DNA from: Alphaproteobacteria bacterium
Lineage (GTDB): Bacteria > Pseudomonadota > Alphaproteobacteria > UBA2136 > JAPPOO01
Assembly (NCBI GenBank): GCA_028817875.1
Contig: JAPPOO010000006.1
Location: forward strand, 1-32,994
Direction of reading: 5' to 3'
Length of the DNA: 32,994 nt
Of this stretch, positions 1 to 7,237 are shown piece after piece (positions within the stretch are counted from its first letter, which is position 1; each line of letters begins with the position of its first letter). Under the pieces are notes generated by a model. It was not told the DNA's origin. It saw only the letters and a list, made by a program, of their open reading frames with translations, and did no database searches. A program made the position numbers and the translations under genes.

Positions 1-1
1 G

Positions 2-2014
2 CCAAGCTCCTACCAAAGTAAAATGTTAGGTATTCGTGAAAAATTGGATGACCGTCAGGTGCGTTATGCTCGGGCATTTGGTATTGTTGAGGAAGCTGTA
101 AAGCAAGTTGAAAATGTATCTTTGCCAGAAACAGCAAAGAATAAACAACAAAGCACTGAAAATATTAGCGCTGAGGGGGGAGAAGTCCAACAAGAAGTGC
201 AAGCTCCGGTAGCTATTCCTCGGCAGGAAATATTTTTACGTAAGCTTGGGGCAAGGGAACAGCAAAAATTCCGTACTTTGGAAGGAATCAAGCTAGACCA
301 ATTGGCAGAAGCTCAAACGGGTAGTGAGAAAGTTTCTGCTGCTCTTGATCTTGCTCGAGTCTACGTTGCCTTTCATCGGTATGATCAAGCAGAAGGTATT
401 GTGCGTTCACTCCCTAAAAATGACAAAGGTATACCAGTAGATATGGTGGCTAGAACTCTTTTAGGAGCAGTGCTGGTTTTGCAAGACCGTGGTGAAGAAG
501 CCTTGCCTGTTTTAGAGGGAGTGGAAGATGTTGAGGAGCATCAAACTATTTGGTTGGCGGCTGCTCAGGTGCAAAGTGCACAATATGATGCAGCGGCTAA
601 TAACTTTAAAAATGGTATGCAAGCGGTGTCATTTTACCCTAATCATGTGGGGGTATTTCTAAAGATTTTAGAAGGAAAAGCACTTTTAGAAACACAACAG
701 TATAGTGCTCTTTTTGAAAAAATGGATGAACTAGCTTTAGAACAACTGGATGAACAAATGCCAATGCAGGCAAAATACTATGTTGCTCGTGCTTATCTAG
801 AGCTAGGGCAAAGCGATGTTGGGAGGCGGATGTTATCGGAAGTTTCTGAAGAGGGAGGCGGTAAAGATTCTATCCAAGCTAAGCTGGATTTCATTTTGGA
901 CATGGCCAGAACCAAGGATTTATTAAGTCCTCAGGTTATTTTATTTTTGGAAGATTTACGCTTTTTCTGGCGCGGAGATGAGTTAGAAGGAGAAATGCTG
1001 AAAGAGCTTGGTAGTCGTTATGTTGAACGTAGAAGCTATAGAACCGCACTGGATCGATTTAAAACATATTCTGTTGCTTTTCCTGAGGCAGAAGATATTG
1101 GCGATGTAACAAACACTATGCGCCAAGCATTTGTTGAAGTTTTTGATCCACAAAACCGTTATATGCTGGACGATTTAGGCCTGTTAGGCATGTATTACGA
1201 TTTTCGAGAACTTACACCTGCAAACGAGAAAGGGGACCGCCTTGTACAGGATGTAGGGATTGTTTTGGATAAAGTTTTGCTATACGAACGTGCAATTGCG
1301 TTATTTGAGCGTCAGCTTGAATTTCGGGTTAAAGACCCTGCTGAAAAAGCAAGGCTTAGTGCAGAGCTTGCATCATTGTATCGTAAAAATAGTCAGCCAT
1401 ATGATGCTTTAGCAACGTTAGACCGCTGGGGAAAAGATGTTGAAAAATCGCCTGAAATAGAAAGAGAGTACGCACTAGAGCGTGCGCGAGCACTACTAAA
1501 CTTGGAAATGTTTACTGAAGCATGGCTTGCATTAGAAGGTATGTTGGATGATACGGCGCGGTCTATACAGGTAGATATTGGTTGGCAATCTGAAGACTAT
1601 GCCGCCGTTGCGCGTTTATTGGCTCAAATGTTCGATACAAATGAGTATCCTAGCTTTGAGGAAGTACAAACACGGACAGATTTTATCCGCCTTGTATATG
1701 CGTTGGTTCAGTTAAATGAGCAAGATGCGTTGGTTCAGTTGCTTCAAAATTATAAAGCTGATTTAAAAGAATACCCTGAAATGGCGGATATTATTAATGT
1801 TTATGCGGCACGTGCAAAGGTAGATGAGAAAAATTTAGTGTTTACAGCAGGCAGACCTTTGCAGCGTATTGCAAAACAATTACTAGCCTTAAATGAGTTT
1901 GAAGCCGACTACGATAAAAAACTCGAAACTTTGTCAGAGCGTCGTCGCCTGCGGGAAATATACAACCAAAAACAAGATTATATGGACTACCTGCGTGAAG
2001 GTGGGTTGTTATAA
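2..2014 (+). CDS. TPR-repeat protein, 5' end cut by the window
   Basis: The reading frame is open to the left edge of the window. The first ATG (position 23) has no Shine-Dalgarno sequence, so the true start probably lies upstream and the visible 670 or so codons are a C-terminal part. The protein is helical and built of degenerate tetratricopeptide repeats, for example around ALDLARVYVAFHRYDQAEGI, the VARTLLGAVLVLQ segment, AKYYVARAYLELGQ and RLSAELASLYRKNSQPYDAL. An acidic, Gln/Glu-rich linker lies near visible residues 30-60. TPR arrays are protein-protein interaction scaffolds. I see no enzymatic domain and no membrane segment in the visible part. Its position beside flagellar genes suggests, but does not show, a link to motility. 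The DUF120-like gene starts 4 nt after its stop, implying co-transcription. Confidence 0.8.
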   Translation, partial: PSSYQSKMLGIREKLDDRQVRYARAFGIVEEAVKQVENVSLPETAKNKQQSTENISAEGGEVQQEVQAPVAIPRQEIFLRKLGAREQQKFRTLEGIKLDQLAEAQTGSEKVSAALDLARVYVAFHRYDQAEGIVRSLPKNDKGIPVDMVARTLLGAVLVLQDRGEEALPVLEGVEDVEEHQTIWLAAAQVQSAQYDAAANNFKNGMQAVSFYPNHVGVFLKILEGKALLETQQYSALFEKMDELALEQLDEQMPMQAKYYVARAYLELGQSDVGRRMLSEVSEEGGGKDSIQAKLDFILDMARTKDLLSPQVILFLEDLRFFWRGDELEGEMLKELGSRYVERRSYRTALDRFKTYSVAFPEAEDIGDVTNTMRQAFVEVFDPQNRYMLDDLGLLGMYYDFRELTPANEKGDRLVQDVGIVLDKVLLYERAIALFERQLEFRVKDPAEKARLSAELASLYRKNSQPYDALATLDRWGKDVEKSPEIEREYALERARALLNLEMFTEAWLALEGMLDDTARSIQVDIGWQSEDYAAVARLLAQMFDTNEYPSFEEVQTRTDFIRLVYALVQLNEQDALVQLLQNYKADLKEYPEMADIINVYAARAKVDEKNLVFTAGRPLQRIAKQLLALNEFEADYDKKLETLSERRRLREIYNQKQDYMDYLREGGLL

Positions 2015-2018
2015 AAAT

Positions 2019-2489
2019 ATGACAGATAATATACTGACTCTTCAAGGGGTTGTAACTCAAGGTTACCAAGTCGCTTCTGGTTTAAGTGAGGAAAATCCTT
2101 TTCCTAAAGGAACTATTGAAATGCAACTTCTGCATTTTGCAGAGCTGGGCTTAGATTTGCGAAGAAAAATTCCTAACCTTTATTTGGGAACGATTAACGT
2201 GTCCATTGCGCCTGAACAGGTAAAAGTTACTCGCCCCGACTATAGGTTTGAGCAAGTCAACTGGACTGACCAAATAGATCCGGAAAATTTCTTTTTTGTT
2301 GAAGCAACGCAGGTATTTAAAGGTCAGGAATACAAAGGTTTTATCTATTACCCTGACCCATCTACAAAACCTAAAGTTCACCAGCATGACTTTAGTAAAT
2401 TAGAATTCTTAGGCCCGTGGATTGAAGGAATAAACTACGGGGATGGTGTAGAGCTGATAATTCGTAAAAGCACCCTCAAATTTATCTAA
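2019..2489 (+). CDS. DUF120 / archaeal riboflavin-kinase-like small protein
   Basis: The ORF track extends this frame to 1893, but that part lies inside the upstream gene. The ATG at 2019, 4 nt after the preceding stop, gives 156 residues and is the sensible start. No good SD is present, so translation is probably coupled. The layout resembles archaeal CTP-dependent riboflavin kinase (RibK, DUF120, cradle-loop barrel). An N-terminal strand and VASGLSEE loop parallel the family's V-SGLGEG. A GTIN motif (residues 57-60) matches GTLN, whose Thr and Asn bind Mg in the archaeal enzyme. A YKGFIYYP strand (106-112) and a C-terminal KLEFLGP...GDGVELII block match the family's I-E-I-I-AP...DGDVIKI end. 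Family facts are from memory. The catalytic role is inferred and could have been lost, as the GEG loop is altered. There is no signal peptide or membrane segment. Confidence 0.55.
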   Translation: MTDNILTLQGVVTQGYQVASGLSEENPFPKGTIEMQLLHFAELGLDLRRKIPNLYLGTINVSIAPEQVKVTRPDYRFEQVNWTDQIDPENFFFVEATQVFKGQEYKGFIYYPDPSTKPKVHQHDFSKLEFLGPWIEGINYGDGVELIIRKSTLKFI

Positions 2490-2502
2490 ATTTCAGGGGT
2501 GC
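2470..2502 (+). repeat. imperfect hairpin spanning the stop codon of the DUF120-like gene
   Basis: GCACCCTCAAATTT (2470-2483) is nearly the inverse of AAATTTCAGGGGTGC (2488-2502), separated by ATCT. The stop codon at 2487-2489 sits in the loop and arm. It lacks a following T tract, so it is more likely an mRNA 3'-end stabiliser or attenuating stem than a terminator. It is followed 7 nt later by a stronger hairpin. Confidence 0.5.
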
Positions 2503-2509
2503 AAATATG

Positions 2510-2534
2510 TTTAGGGGGCATAAAGCCCCCTAAA
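2510..2534. terminator. bidirectional terminator between convergent genes
   Basis: A perfect 10-bp stem, TTTAGGGGGC and GCCCCCTAAA, encloses the loop ATAAA. It lies between the plus-strand DUF120-like gene (ends 2489) and the minus-strand transporter gene (ends 2547), where a shared convergent terminator is expected. T tracts are weak on both sides. Confidence 0.75.
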
Positions 2535-2546
2535 TAATTATTTAGT

Positions 2547-3485
2547 TTATGAGTATGCCAGCATAAACGCTGGAACAGCTGCTAATGTTACCCAAAAAAC
2601 GTCATCTTTAAACTCTTTTAGGCGTTGTTCCCGTGACCTTTTTCGTATAAAAATGAACGACATCAATGGGAGTTGTACACATAAATTTGAGAACCTTGCC
2701 GTTTCGGTAACGGTTATCGGTAGATACTCAAACATAACAATTAGCACAACTGCTTCAAAAAGTACCCAAGCAATGCCGGCTGTAATACACATAGGGTCGG
2801 TAAAAGCCATAACAATATAGCTTTTAACTTCTTTGTGGCCTTTTGTAGTAAGGCTATAAAACAGCGCTGCTATAAACATTGCGATGTTACTGATAAGTAG
2901 AGAGGTGAACCATGAAAAGTCATTACTTTTTACTACGTTATCCGTCATGGCAGGTGAAGTACCAAGCAAGATAATTGATATAAAGATGATGACATCACGT
3001 AAACCTGTTCCGTCTATTTGACCTTCTGTGCGCAATTTATAGGCTGTGAAAACGATACCGACAAAAATTAAAAAAGCGGTAGCAAACCATTGCCAGTAGG
3101 TCAACTGTTCACCAAAGTACCAGTTGACAATTGCTAAAGGTGCCAGTCCTATAAAAGAGGAATAGGTGAAAGATTTAAATTTCTTTCTACTTGCAAGTTC
3201 TTGCTTTAGCAATAATACAAGAGGAACAAGAATTGCACCTTTAAAAACCATTAAGGTAAAGCTAGTAGGATCCTCTTTTAGTTTAGGGATATCAGTCAGA
3301 AGCATATTCTGAAGATAAGGGCTTACAATTGCACAGACTGTAGAAATTAGCAGAATCCAACTACTCACAACTACTAAAGAGGCAACGCCTCCGTTTTTGA
3401 GAGTTGTATAAACAATGCTAATGTTCTTAAATAGTGCAACTGCTATTAAGGCCAGTACAATAAGTACCATTAAGCTAGTAGACAT
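2547..3485 (-). CDS. EamA/DMT-superfamily-like integral membrane protein
   Basis: The 312-residue protein has about nine or ten hydrophobic segments from residue 5 to the C-terminus, the layout of drug/metabolite transporters with two EamA repeats. The best family-like stretch is around residues 112-150, where NWYFGEQLTYWQWFA resembles the EamA pattern of a membrane Glu before the next helix. The second repeat (about residues 165-312) is less canonical. A good SD (AAAGGA, 8 nt before ATG) supports the start. It is a single-gene unit on the minus strand with its own upstream region. The substrate cannot be told from the sequence; DMT members export amino acids, nucleotide-sugars or drugs. It does not belong functionally to the adjacent flagellar operon. 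Confidence 0.6.
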   Translation of the reverse strand: MSTSLMVLIVLALIAVALFKNISIVYTTLKNGGVASLVVVSSWILLISTVCAIVSPYLQNMLLTDIPKLKEDPTSFTLMVFKGAILVPLVLLLKQELASRKKFKSFTYSSFIGLAPLAIVNWYFGEQLTYWQWFATAFLIFVGIVFTAYKLRTEGQIDGTGLRDVIIFISIILLGTSPAMTDNVVKSNDFSWFTSLLISNIAMFIAALFYSLTTKGHKEVKSYIVMAFTDPMCITAGIAWVLFEAVVLIVMFEYLPITVTETARFSNLCVQLPLMSFIFIRKRSREQRLKEFKDDVFWVTLAAVPAFMLAYS

Positions 3486-3569
3486 GTCGCTTATCCTTTA
3501 TATATGAATTTCTAAGAATTAACAAAAGGAGTAGGTTGTTGTTATGCCCAACCCTCCCCTGCTAGTTAT

Positions 3570-3584
3570 GAGCTTTTAAAGCTC
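3570..3584. repeat. 15-bp palindrome upstream of the DMT-like gene
   Basis: GAGCTTTTAAAGCTC is a perfect inverted repeat (7-bp arms, 1-bp centre) in the 169-bp gap between fliP and the DMT-like gene. It has no adjacent T tract, so an operator or mRNA hairpin is likelier than a terminator. Confidence 0.4.
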
Positions 3585-3597
3585 CAAGAAAATGTTA

Positions 3598-3651
3598 ATT
3601 ATAGATAGTGCATTTTTTGTATACTTACTTGAAAAGTTGAAGGTATGTCAA
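3598..3651 (-). promoter_or_regulatory. candidate promoter region of the DMT-like gene
   Basis: On the minus strand, TTGACA (3646-3651) lies just after the fliP stop. It is followed by TATACA (3618-3623) and TATAAT (3598-3603). TTGACA and TATACA are 22 bp apart, too far for a normal sigma70 pair, so the exact -10 is uncertain; TATAAT without a clear -35 is the alternative. The region resembles the promoter of the unrelated gene at 9974-10336 (see findings). Confidence 0.4.
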
Positions 3652-3654
3652 GTT

Positions 3655-4419
3655 TTAAACATGAAAGGATTCGACAAGAGAGCCGCATAGTAGGCGCCAG
3701 CCATCTACCAACACAAAGAAAATAATCTTGAAGGGAAGGGAAATCATCACAGGGGGTAGCATCATCATCCCCATCGACATCAAGATAGATGCAATAGTGA
3801 GGTCAATCACAATAAAGGGCAAAAATATTAAGAAGCCGATTTCAAATGCACGGCGAAGCTCCGAAATAATAAAAGCAGGAATAAGTGACCTTAAAGGAAT
3901 ATTCTCAATTGAACGTGTTCCGTCAGGGTTTTCTACCAAGGTAATTTCGTCACGTTCTTCAGCAGGTAGCATATTGGTAAATAAGGTTAAATCATCGTTA
4001 TGAACATTGCGCAGCATGAATTTTTCAAAAGGTGCTACGGTTTCCGTAAAGGCTGTTTGCTCGTCAATTTGCTTATTTAAATAGGGTGATATGCCGTTCT
4101 CGTAAGCCACATTAAATGTTGGCCCCATAATAAAAATCGTCAAAAATAGCGCAAGTGAAATAAGAACCGTATTTGGTGGGCTACTTTGCAAACCCATAGC
4201 ACTTCTTAAAAAAGAAAACACCACGACAATACGGGTAAAGCTGGTGACCATCATCAGTAGAGATGGCGCTAATGATAAAAACGTTAGCAACGTAATCATC
4301 TGGAAAATTCGCGTGCTAGAAAGTAAATCATTCCCAACATTAATATTAATGGGGCTTTCCTGAGCTACCCCTAAAGTGGGTAACAGTAAAAAAGGAAGAA
4401 GACGAAGAGCAAAAAGCAT
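3655..4419 (-). CDS. fliP: flagellar type III export gate protein FliP
   Basis: The 254-residue protein has an N-terminal signal-like segment (LLPFLLLPTLGVAQ) and the hallmark FliP stretch MVTSFTRIVVVFSFLRSAMG near residue 57. A large loop follows, then the C-terminal hydrophobic block with SILMSMGMMMLPPVMISLPF. FliP forms the core of the flagellar export gate with FliQ and FliR in the inner membrane. Length and motif order are normal. It is the last gene of the flhX-hyp-fliO-fliP unit and starts 6 nt after fliO. fliQ and fliR are not in the window. Identification is secure. Confidence 0.97.
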   Translation of the reverse strand: MLFALRLLPFLLLPTLGVAQESPININVGNDLLSSTRIFQMITLLTFLSLAPSLLMMVTSFTRIVVVFSFLRSAMGLQSSPPNTVLISLALFLTIFIMGPTFNVAYENGISPYLNKQIDEQTAFTETVAPFEKFMLRNVHNDDLTLFTNMLPAEERDEITLVENPDGTRSIENIPLRSLIPAFIISELRRAFEIGFLIFLPFIVIDLTIASILMSMGMMMLPPVMISLPFKIIFFVLVDGWRLLCGSLVESFHV

Positions 4420-4425
4420 AAAAAG

Positions 4426-4731
4426 TTATTCCTGCACGGTTGGTTTGTCTAAAGTTGGTCTTTCTGAGGCGTTAGCAATAACGGTATCACCTTGGGGGCC
4501 CGTTAAAATAAGGTGTTCTGTTCCATTGTGTTGAACTAAATGCAATTGGTGGCGTGGCGTAAGGTTAAGAATTTCCAACCGTTTAATACGGCGCGGTAGA
4601 CCTTCCGATTTATCATGTTTGAATTTTGCCAATACAAGGGAAAAACCACCCAGCAAAAGGAACAGGACTAACGTCCCGATGACCCAACGGGTTAAGTTAA
4701 TATCGCTAATAAAAACGCTTGAGATGTCCAT
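4426..4731 (-). CDS. fliO: flagellar biosynthesis protein FliO
   Basis: This short (101 aa) protein has one membrane segment (residues 15-36, WVIGTLVLFLLLGGFSLVLA) followed by a small cytoplasmic domain. That domain contains the FliO-type pattern RRIKRLEILNLTPRHQLHLVQHN, where a basic stretch leads into a beta strand, then a conserved HLILTGPQGD turn. FliO is the assembly scaffold for FliP in the export gate. The position immediately before fliP is the usual one. It starts 1 nt after the stop of the preceding gene, indicating translational coupling. Confidence 0.9.
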   Translation of the reverse strand: MDISSVFISDINLTRWVIGTLVLFLLLGGFSLVLAKFKHDKSEGLPRRIKRLEILNLTPRHQLHLVQHNGTEHLILTGPQGDTVIANASERPTLDKPTVQE

Positions 4732-4732
4732 A

Positions 4733-5032
4733 TTATTTGCTAGTGCTCATTTTTTTATAAGCTTGCTGTGCCATGGCACGGTTAACCAAACCTGTAATTT
4801 TTTTACGAATTGTCGCACGCTCGGCAGGTAAAACCTGCCCTAATTTATTAATGGCCGCATGTAACCGTAAGTACGTTGCTTGGTCAGGGGGAGGTGTGCC
4901 CTGTAAATCCTTCGCAACTTGGCCAAGGCGTATAATTGTTTGCTCCAACTGAGCAGCTGCTTGTGGGGTATCAGACTTCGCATGCGTGTGCATGGTATCC
5001 AAAGTAGAAAGAAGTGTGTTCCAACCGGTCAT
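4733..5032 (-). CDS. small helical protein in the fliO-fliP operon, unrecognised
   Basis: This 99-residue protein is predicted to be mostly helical (DTMHTHAKSD...AAAQLEQTIIRLGQVAKDL) with a Pro-rich break (GTPPPDQ) and a basic C-terminus. It has no membrane segment or signal peptide. Its start codon overlaps the flhX stop (ATGA) and its stop is 1 nt before fliO, so it is firmly embedded in the export operon. The size and helical character recall flagellar export chaperones of the FlgN/FliT type, but I see no diagnostic motif and do not assign that function. Confidence 0.75.
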   Translation of the reverse strand: MTGWNTLLSTLDTMHTHAKSDTPQAAAQLEQTIIRLGQVAKDLQGTPPPDQATYLRLHAAINKLGQVLPAERATIRKKITGLVNRAMAQQAYKKMSTSK

Positions 5033-5322
5033 GATGATGAGTTTGCTTTCTGTTGGTTTACTTTATAAATGTAAGAAAAAATTTCGGCAACAATTGCATA
5101 AACTTCTAACGGAACTTCCTGATCAACCTCTACCGTTTCCAAAACTTCCATCAAATCGGCATCTTGGTGGATGGGAATATCATGCTCTCTAGCTACGGCT
5201 AAAATGCTCTCCGCAACCTTACCTTTACCCTTTGCCGTTAGCTTAGGGGCTGCGTCTTTATCTTGGTCATAACTTAAGGCAGCAGCTTTAGTGGTTATCG
5301 GTTTTTCTGGCTTATCCGTCAT
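5029..5322 (-). CDS. flhX: FlhB C-terminal-domain paralogue (FlhX type)
   Basis: The 97-residue soluble protein matches the cytoplasmic C-terminal domain of the export switch FlhB downstream of the autocleavage site. AAALSYDQDKDAAPKLTAKG corresponds to the strand and loop after NPTH, and IPIHQDADLMEVLETVEVDQEVPLEVYAIVAEI matches the family core ending in the IYKVN helix. The NPTH cleavage motif and all membrane helices are absent. Known FlhX proteins can partly replace the FlhB C-domain or modulate substrate switching; that role here is inferred from homology. It is the first gene of the minus-strand flagellar operon. Confidence 0.85.
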   Translation of the reverse strand: MTDKPEKPITTKAAALSYDQDKDAAPKLTAKGKGKVAESILAVAREHDIPIHQDADLMEVLETVEVDQEVPLEVYAIVAEIFSYIYKVNQQKANSSS

Positions 5323-5385
5323 TTGGCATCATTCATGCATTTTATTTCGTATCAAATCTTCTGCTTCAATAAAGCGGAAGGTTCG

Positions 5386-5425
5386 TTAGAGCGATTTACG
5401 GCTTTTATAAAGCTTATTGCTCTAA
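5386..5425. repeat. nested 40-bp inverted repeat between divergent flagellar operons
   Basis: Outer arms TTAGAGCGAT (5386-5395) and ATTGCTCTAA (5416-5425) pair over 10 bp with one G-T. They enclose an inner palindrome GCTTT-TAT-AAAGC (5401-5413). It sits in the 207-bp gap between the flhX and fliK operons, where a regulator controlling both sides could bind. It lies about 65 nt upstream of flhX and about 105 nt upstream of fliK. Confidence 0.5.
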
Positions 5426-5459
5426 ACAGGTTAGGTATTGTCGCACGCTAATGGGCGTG

Positions 5460-5474
5460 GGGCAACTTGGTAGC
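5460..5474 (+). promoter_or_regulatory. sigma54-like promoter element upstream of fliK
   Basis: GGGCAA-CTTGG-TAGC keeps the invariant GG and GC dinucleotides 10 bp apart and matches TGGCAC-N5-TTGC at most positions. It lies about 55 bp before the fliK ATG. In several alphaproteobacteria the hook-stage flagellar operons use sigma54, which fits the context. Two consensus mismatches keep this tentative. Confidence 0.35.
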
Positions 5475-5529
5475 GAATGTAAATTGCTATCAAAAATAAA
5501 TAACAGGTAGTTAAAAGGATTTAAAAAGC

Positions 5530-7218
5530 ATGCAAACACAAATCCCTGCTCAAATTGGTAATGCCCAAGGGCTGTTTAGTGGTTTATTTGGTGGCCAAGT
5601 AGGAGCCAACGGCGCACTGCCCGCAGGGCTGCAAGGGTTGTTTGCGGCATTAGTTGCAGGTAATAAAGCGGGCGAAGGTGACTTAACCTCTCTTCTGCAA
5701 GGAACGCCACTACTTGAAGGAAGTACTGCGCCAGAAGGCTTGCTTTCTAAACTAACTGATGCTCTCGGTAAAATTGATTTTCCTGCTGATTTTGCAGGGC
5801 AGGAGCATATTACTATTAAAGTTGAAACCCTTACGGTTCAACTTCAAGAATTTGTTGTAACGCTGGAAGAGGCGGGTATACCTCCTGTAACAATGGGAAG
5901 CGCTCAGGATCTCGCCGCAGCTTTACACCACCAAGGCATGCCGTTGGCAGATGCACTAAAAGAAGCACAGCGCATTGATGCAGCGCTTAACCATATTCGT
6001 CAAAAATTGGGTTTGGAAGTCACAGATGAATCTTCTTTAGCCCAACTTCCGCTTTCCCTAACTGAGATGGTGAGCACAACCTCACTGACTCAGGCACATA
6101 TTCAAGTTTCTCATGTAAGTATTGAAGTCGGGCAAGTCCAGAGAGGACAACAAATTGCCTTGTTTGATGCTCAGCAAGAGAATGCACCAGTGACGGATCT
6201 TCTTGAAAAAGTGGAAAAACAGCAGCCTTTGGTACGTTTGCCACAGCAAAGTAATCCGCTATCTACTGAGGGGCAGCAAGATAGGCTGGCCGCAGGCGAA
6301 GCTGTTGTGGAAGGTGATGTAGATGGTCTGCTAGAAGAAGCTGTTAAAAGAGAAGGTGTTATTGAAAAAGCTGAAGTTGCAACCCGTACAAATAAAGCTG
6401 GTGAGCTTGTAAATGGTGAGGCTGTGGAAGAGGCTCCTATTATAACTGCACGCCAACGTGTGGGTGAGCACAAAGCGCCCGTTTTTGAATCCAAACCAGT
6501 TTCTAAGCTTGTTGTCGATGTAGCTGAAACAGCGGGGGCTGAGAAAGGTATGCGTGTAGCTTCTGCAGAATTGGCAGATGCACCAGCACCAATTCAAGGA
6601 ACAACAATTTATAAATGGCAAACAACAAAAGTCGGCATGGACGTTGTAACGCAAGTGCAGGAAATACCAAGCCAGTTAGACGGTGCTGATATTGCTATGG
6701 ATATGATGGATGGTGCTGATGTGGATGAAGCTGAAGGGATGGAGCGCCCTGCCGCACCACGCCAAACATTTGCTGAAAAAATGGCATCCTTTGCACGGGC
6801 AGCCAACATTGGTCAACAAACAGCGCCAGCTATGAAAACACTAATTGAGCAAGGGGGTGGGCAAGTACGTTTAACTCTCAACCCTGCTGATCTTGGTGAA
6901 ATTGAAATTGACCTCAAAATTAGAGATGGCCAAGTACAAGGAACAATTGCTAGCCAAAACCCTGAAGTTATTGAGCAATTGGCACGGGAGTTGCAACAAT
7001 TAAAACAAGGTTTGACCGAAGCAGGTTATCAATTGGGTGAAGAAGGTATTGCCTTCCTACTGCAAGATAACGGTGATGGTCAGCAAGGTAACCAACAAGA
7101 TGACGGTACCGACTTAGCTGCAGATGAAGCGTCCGATAGTTCTAACGAACAGGGGGAGGAGGCCATTGCAGCTGAAGGATGGATAAATCCCGACCAGTTG
7201 GTTGATGTAAAAGTTTAA
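5530..7218 (+). CDS. fliK: flagellar hook-length control protein FliK
   Basis: The 562-residue protein has a long, low-complexity, Gln/Ala/Glu-rich N-terminal ruler region (about residues 1-420). A compact C-terminal Flg_hook domain (about residues 430-515) contains QVRLTLNPADLGEIEIDLKI and a downstream helical LARELQQLKQGLTEAG segment. An acidic, Gln-rich tail follows. FliK measures the hook and triggers the export switch through the FlhB C-domain. An AAGGA SD stands 10 nt before the ATG. It heads the fliK-flgD-flgE operon, divergent from flhX, fliO and fliP. Length is within the broad range of the family. Confidence 0.93.
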   Translation: MQTQIPAQIGNAQGLFSGLFGGQVGANGALPAGLQGLFAALVAGNKAGEGDLTSLLQGTPLLEGSTAPEGLLSKLTDALGKIDFPADFAGQEHITIKVETLTVQLQEFVVTLEEAGIPPVTMGSAQDLAAALHHQGMPLADALKEAQRIDAALNHIRQKLGLEVTDESSLAQLPLSLTEMVSTTSLTQAHIQVSHVSIEVGQVQRGQQIALFDAQQENAPVTDLLEKVEKQQPLVRLPQQSNPLSTEGQQDRLAAGEAVVEGDVDGLLEEAVKREGVIEKAEVATRTNKAGELVNGEAVEEAPIITARQRVGEHKAPVFESKPVSKLVVDVAETAGAEKGMRVASAELADAPAPIQGTTIYKWQTTKVGMDVVTQVQEIPSQLDGADIAMDMMDGADVDEAEGMERPAAPRQTFAEKMASFARAANIGQQTAPAMKTLIEQGGGQVRLTLNPADLGEIEIDLKIRDGQVQGTIASQNPEVIEQLARELQQLKQGLTEAGYQLGEEGIAFLLQDNGDGQQGNQQDDGTDLAADEASDSSNEQGEEAIAAEGWINPDQLVDVKV

Positions 7219-7237
7219 GAGAACGGATAGAAGAGAG

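Noticed and set aside
5510-5526. TTAA-N6-TTAA resembling a CtrA site before fliK
   Set aside because: The spacing is 6 instead of 7 and it overlaps the fliK ribosome binding site; AT-rich background explains it.
6020-6809. Four minus-strand ORFs inside fliK
   Set aside because: They are shadows of the repetitive, biased fliK coding sequence and have no start signals.
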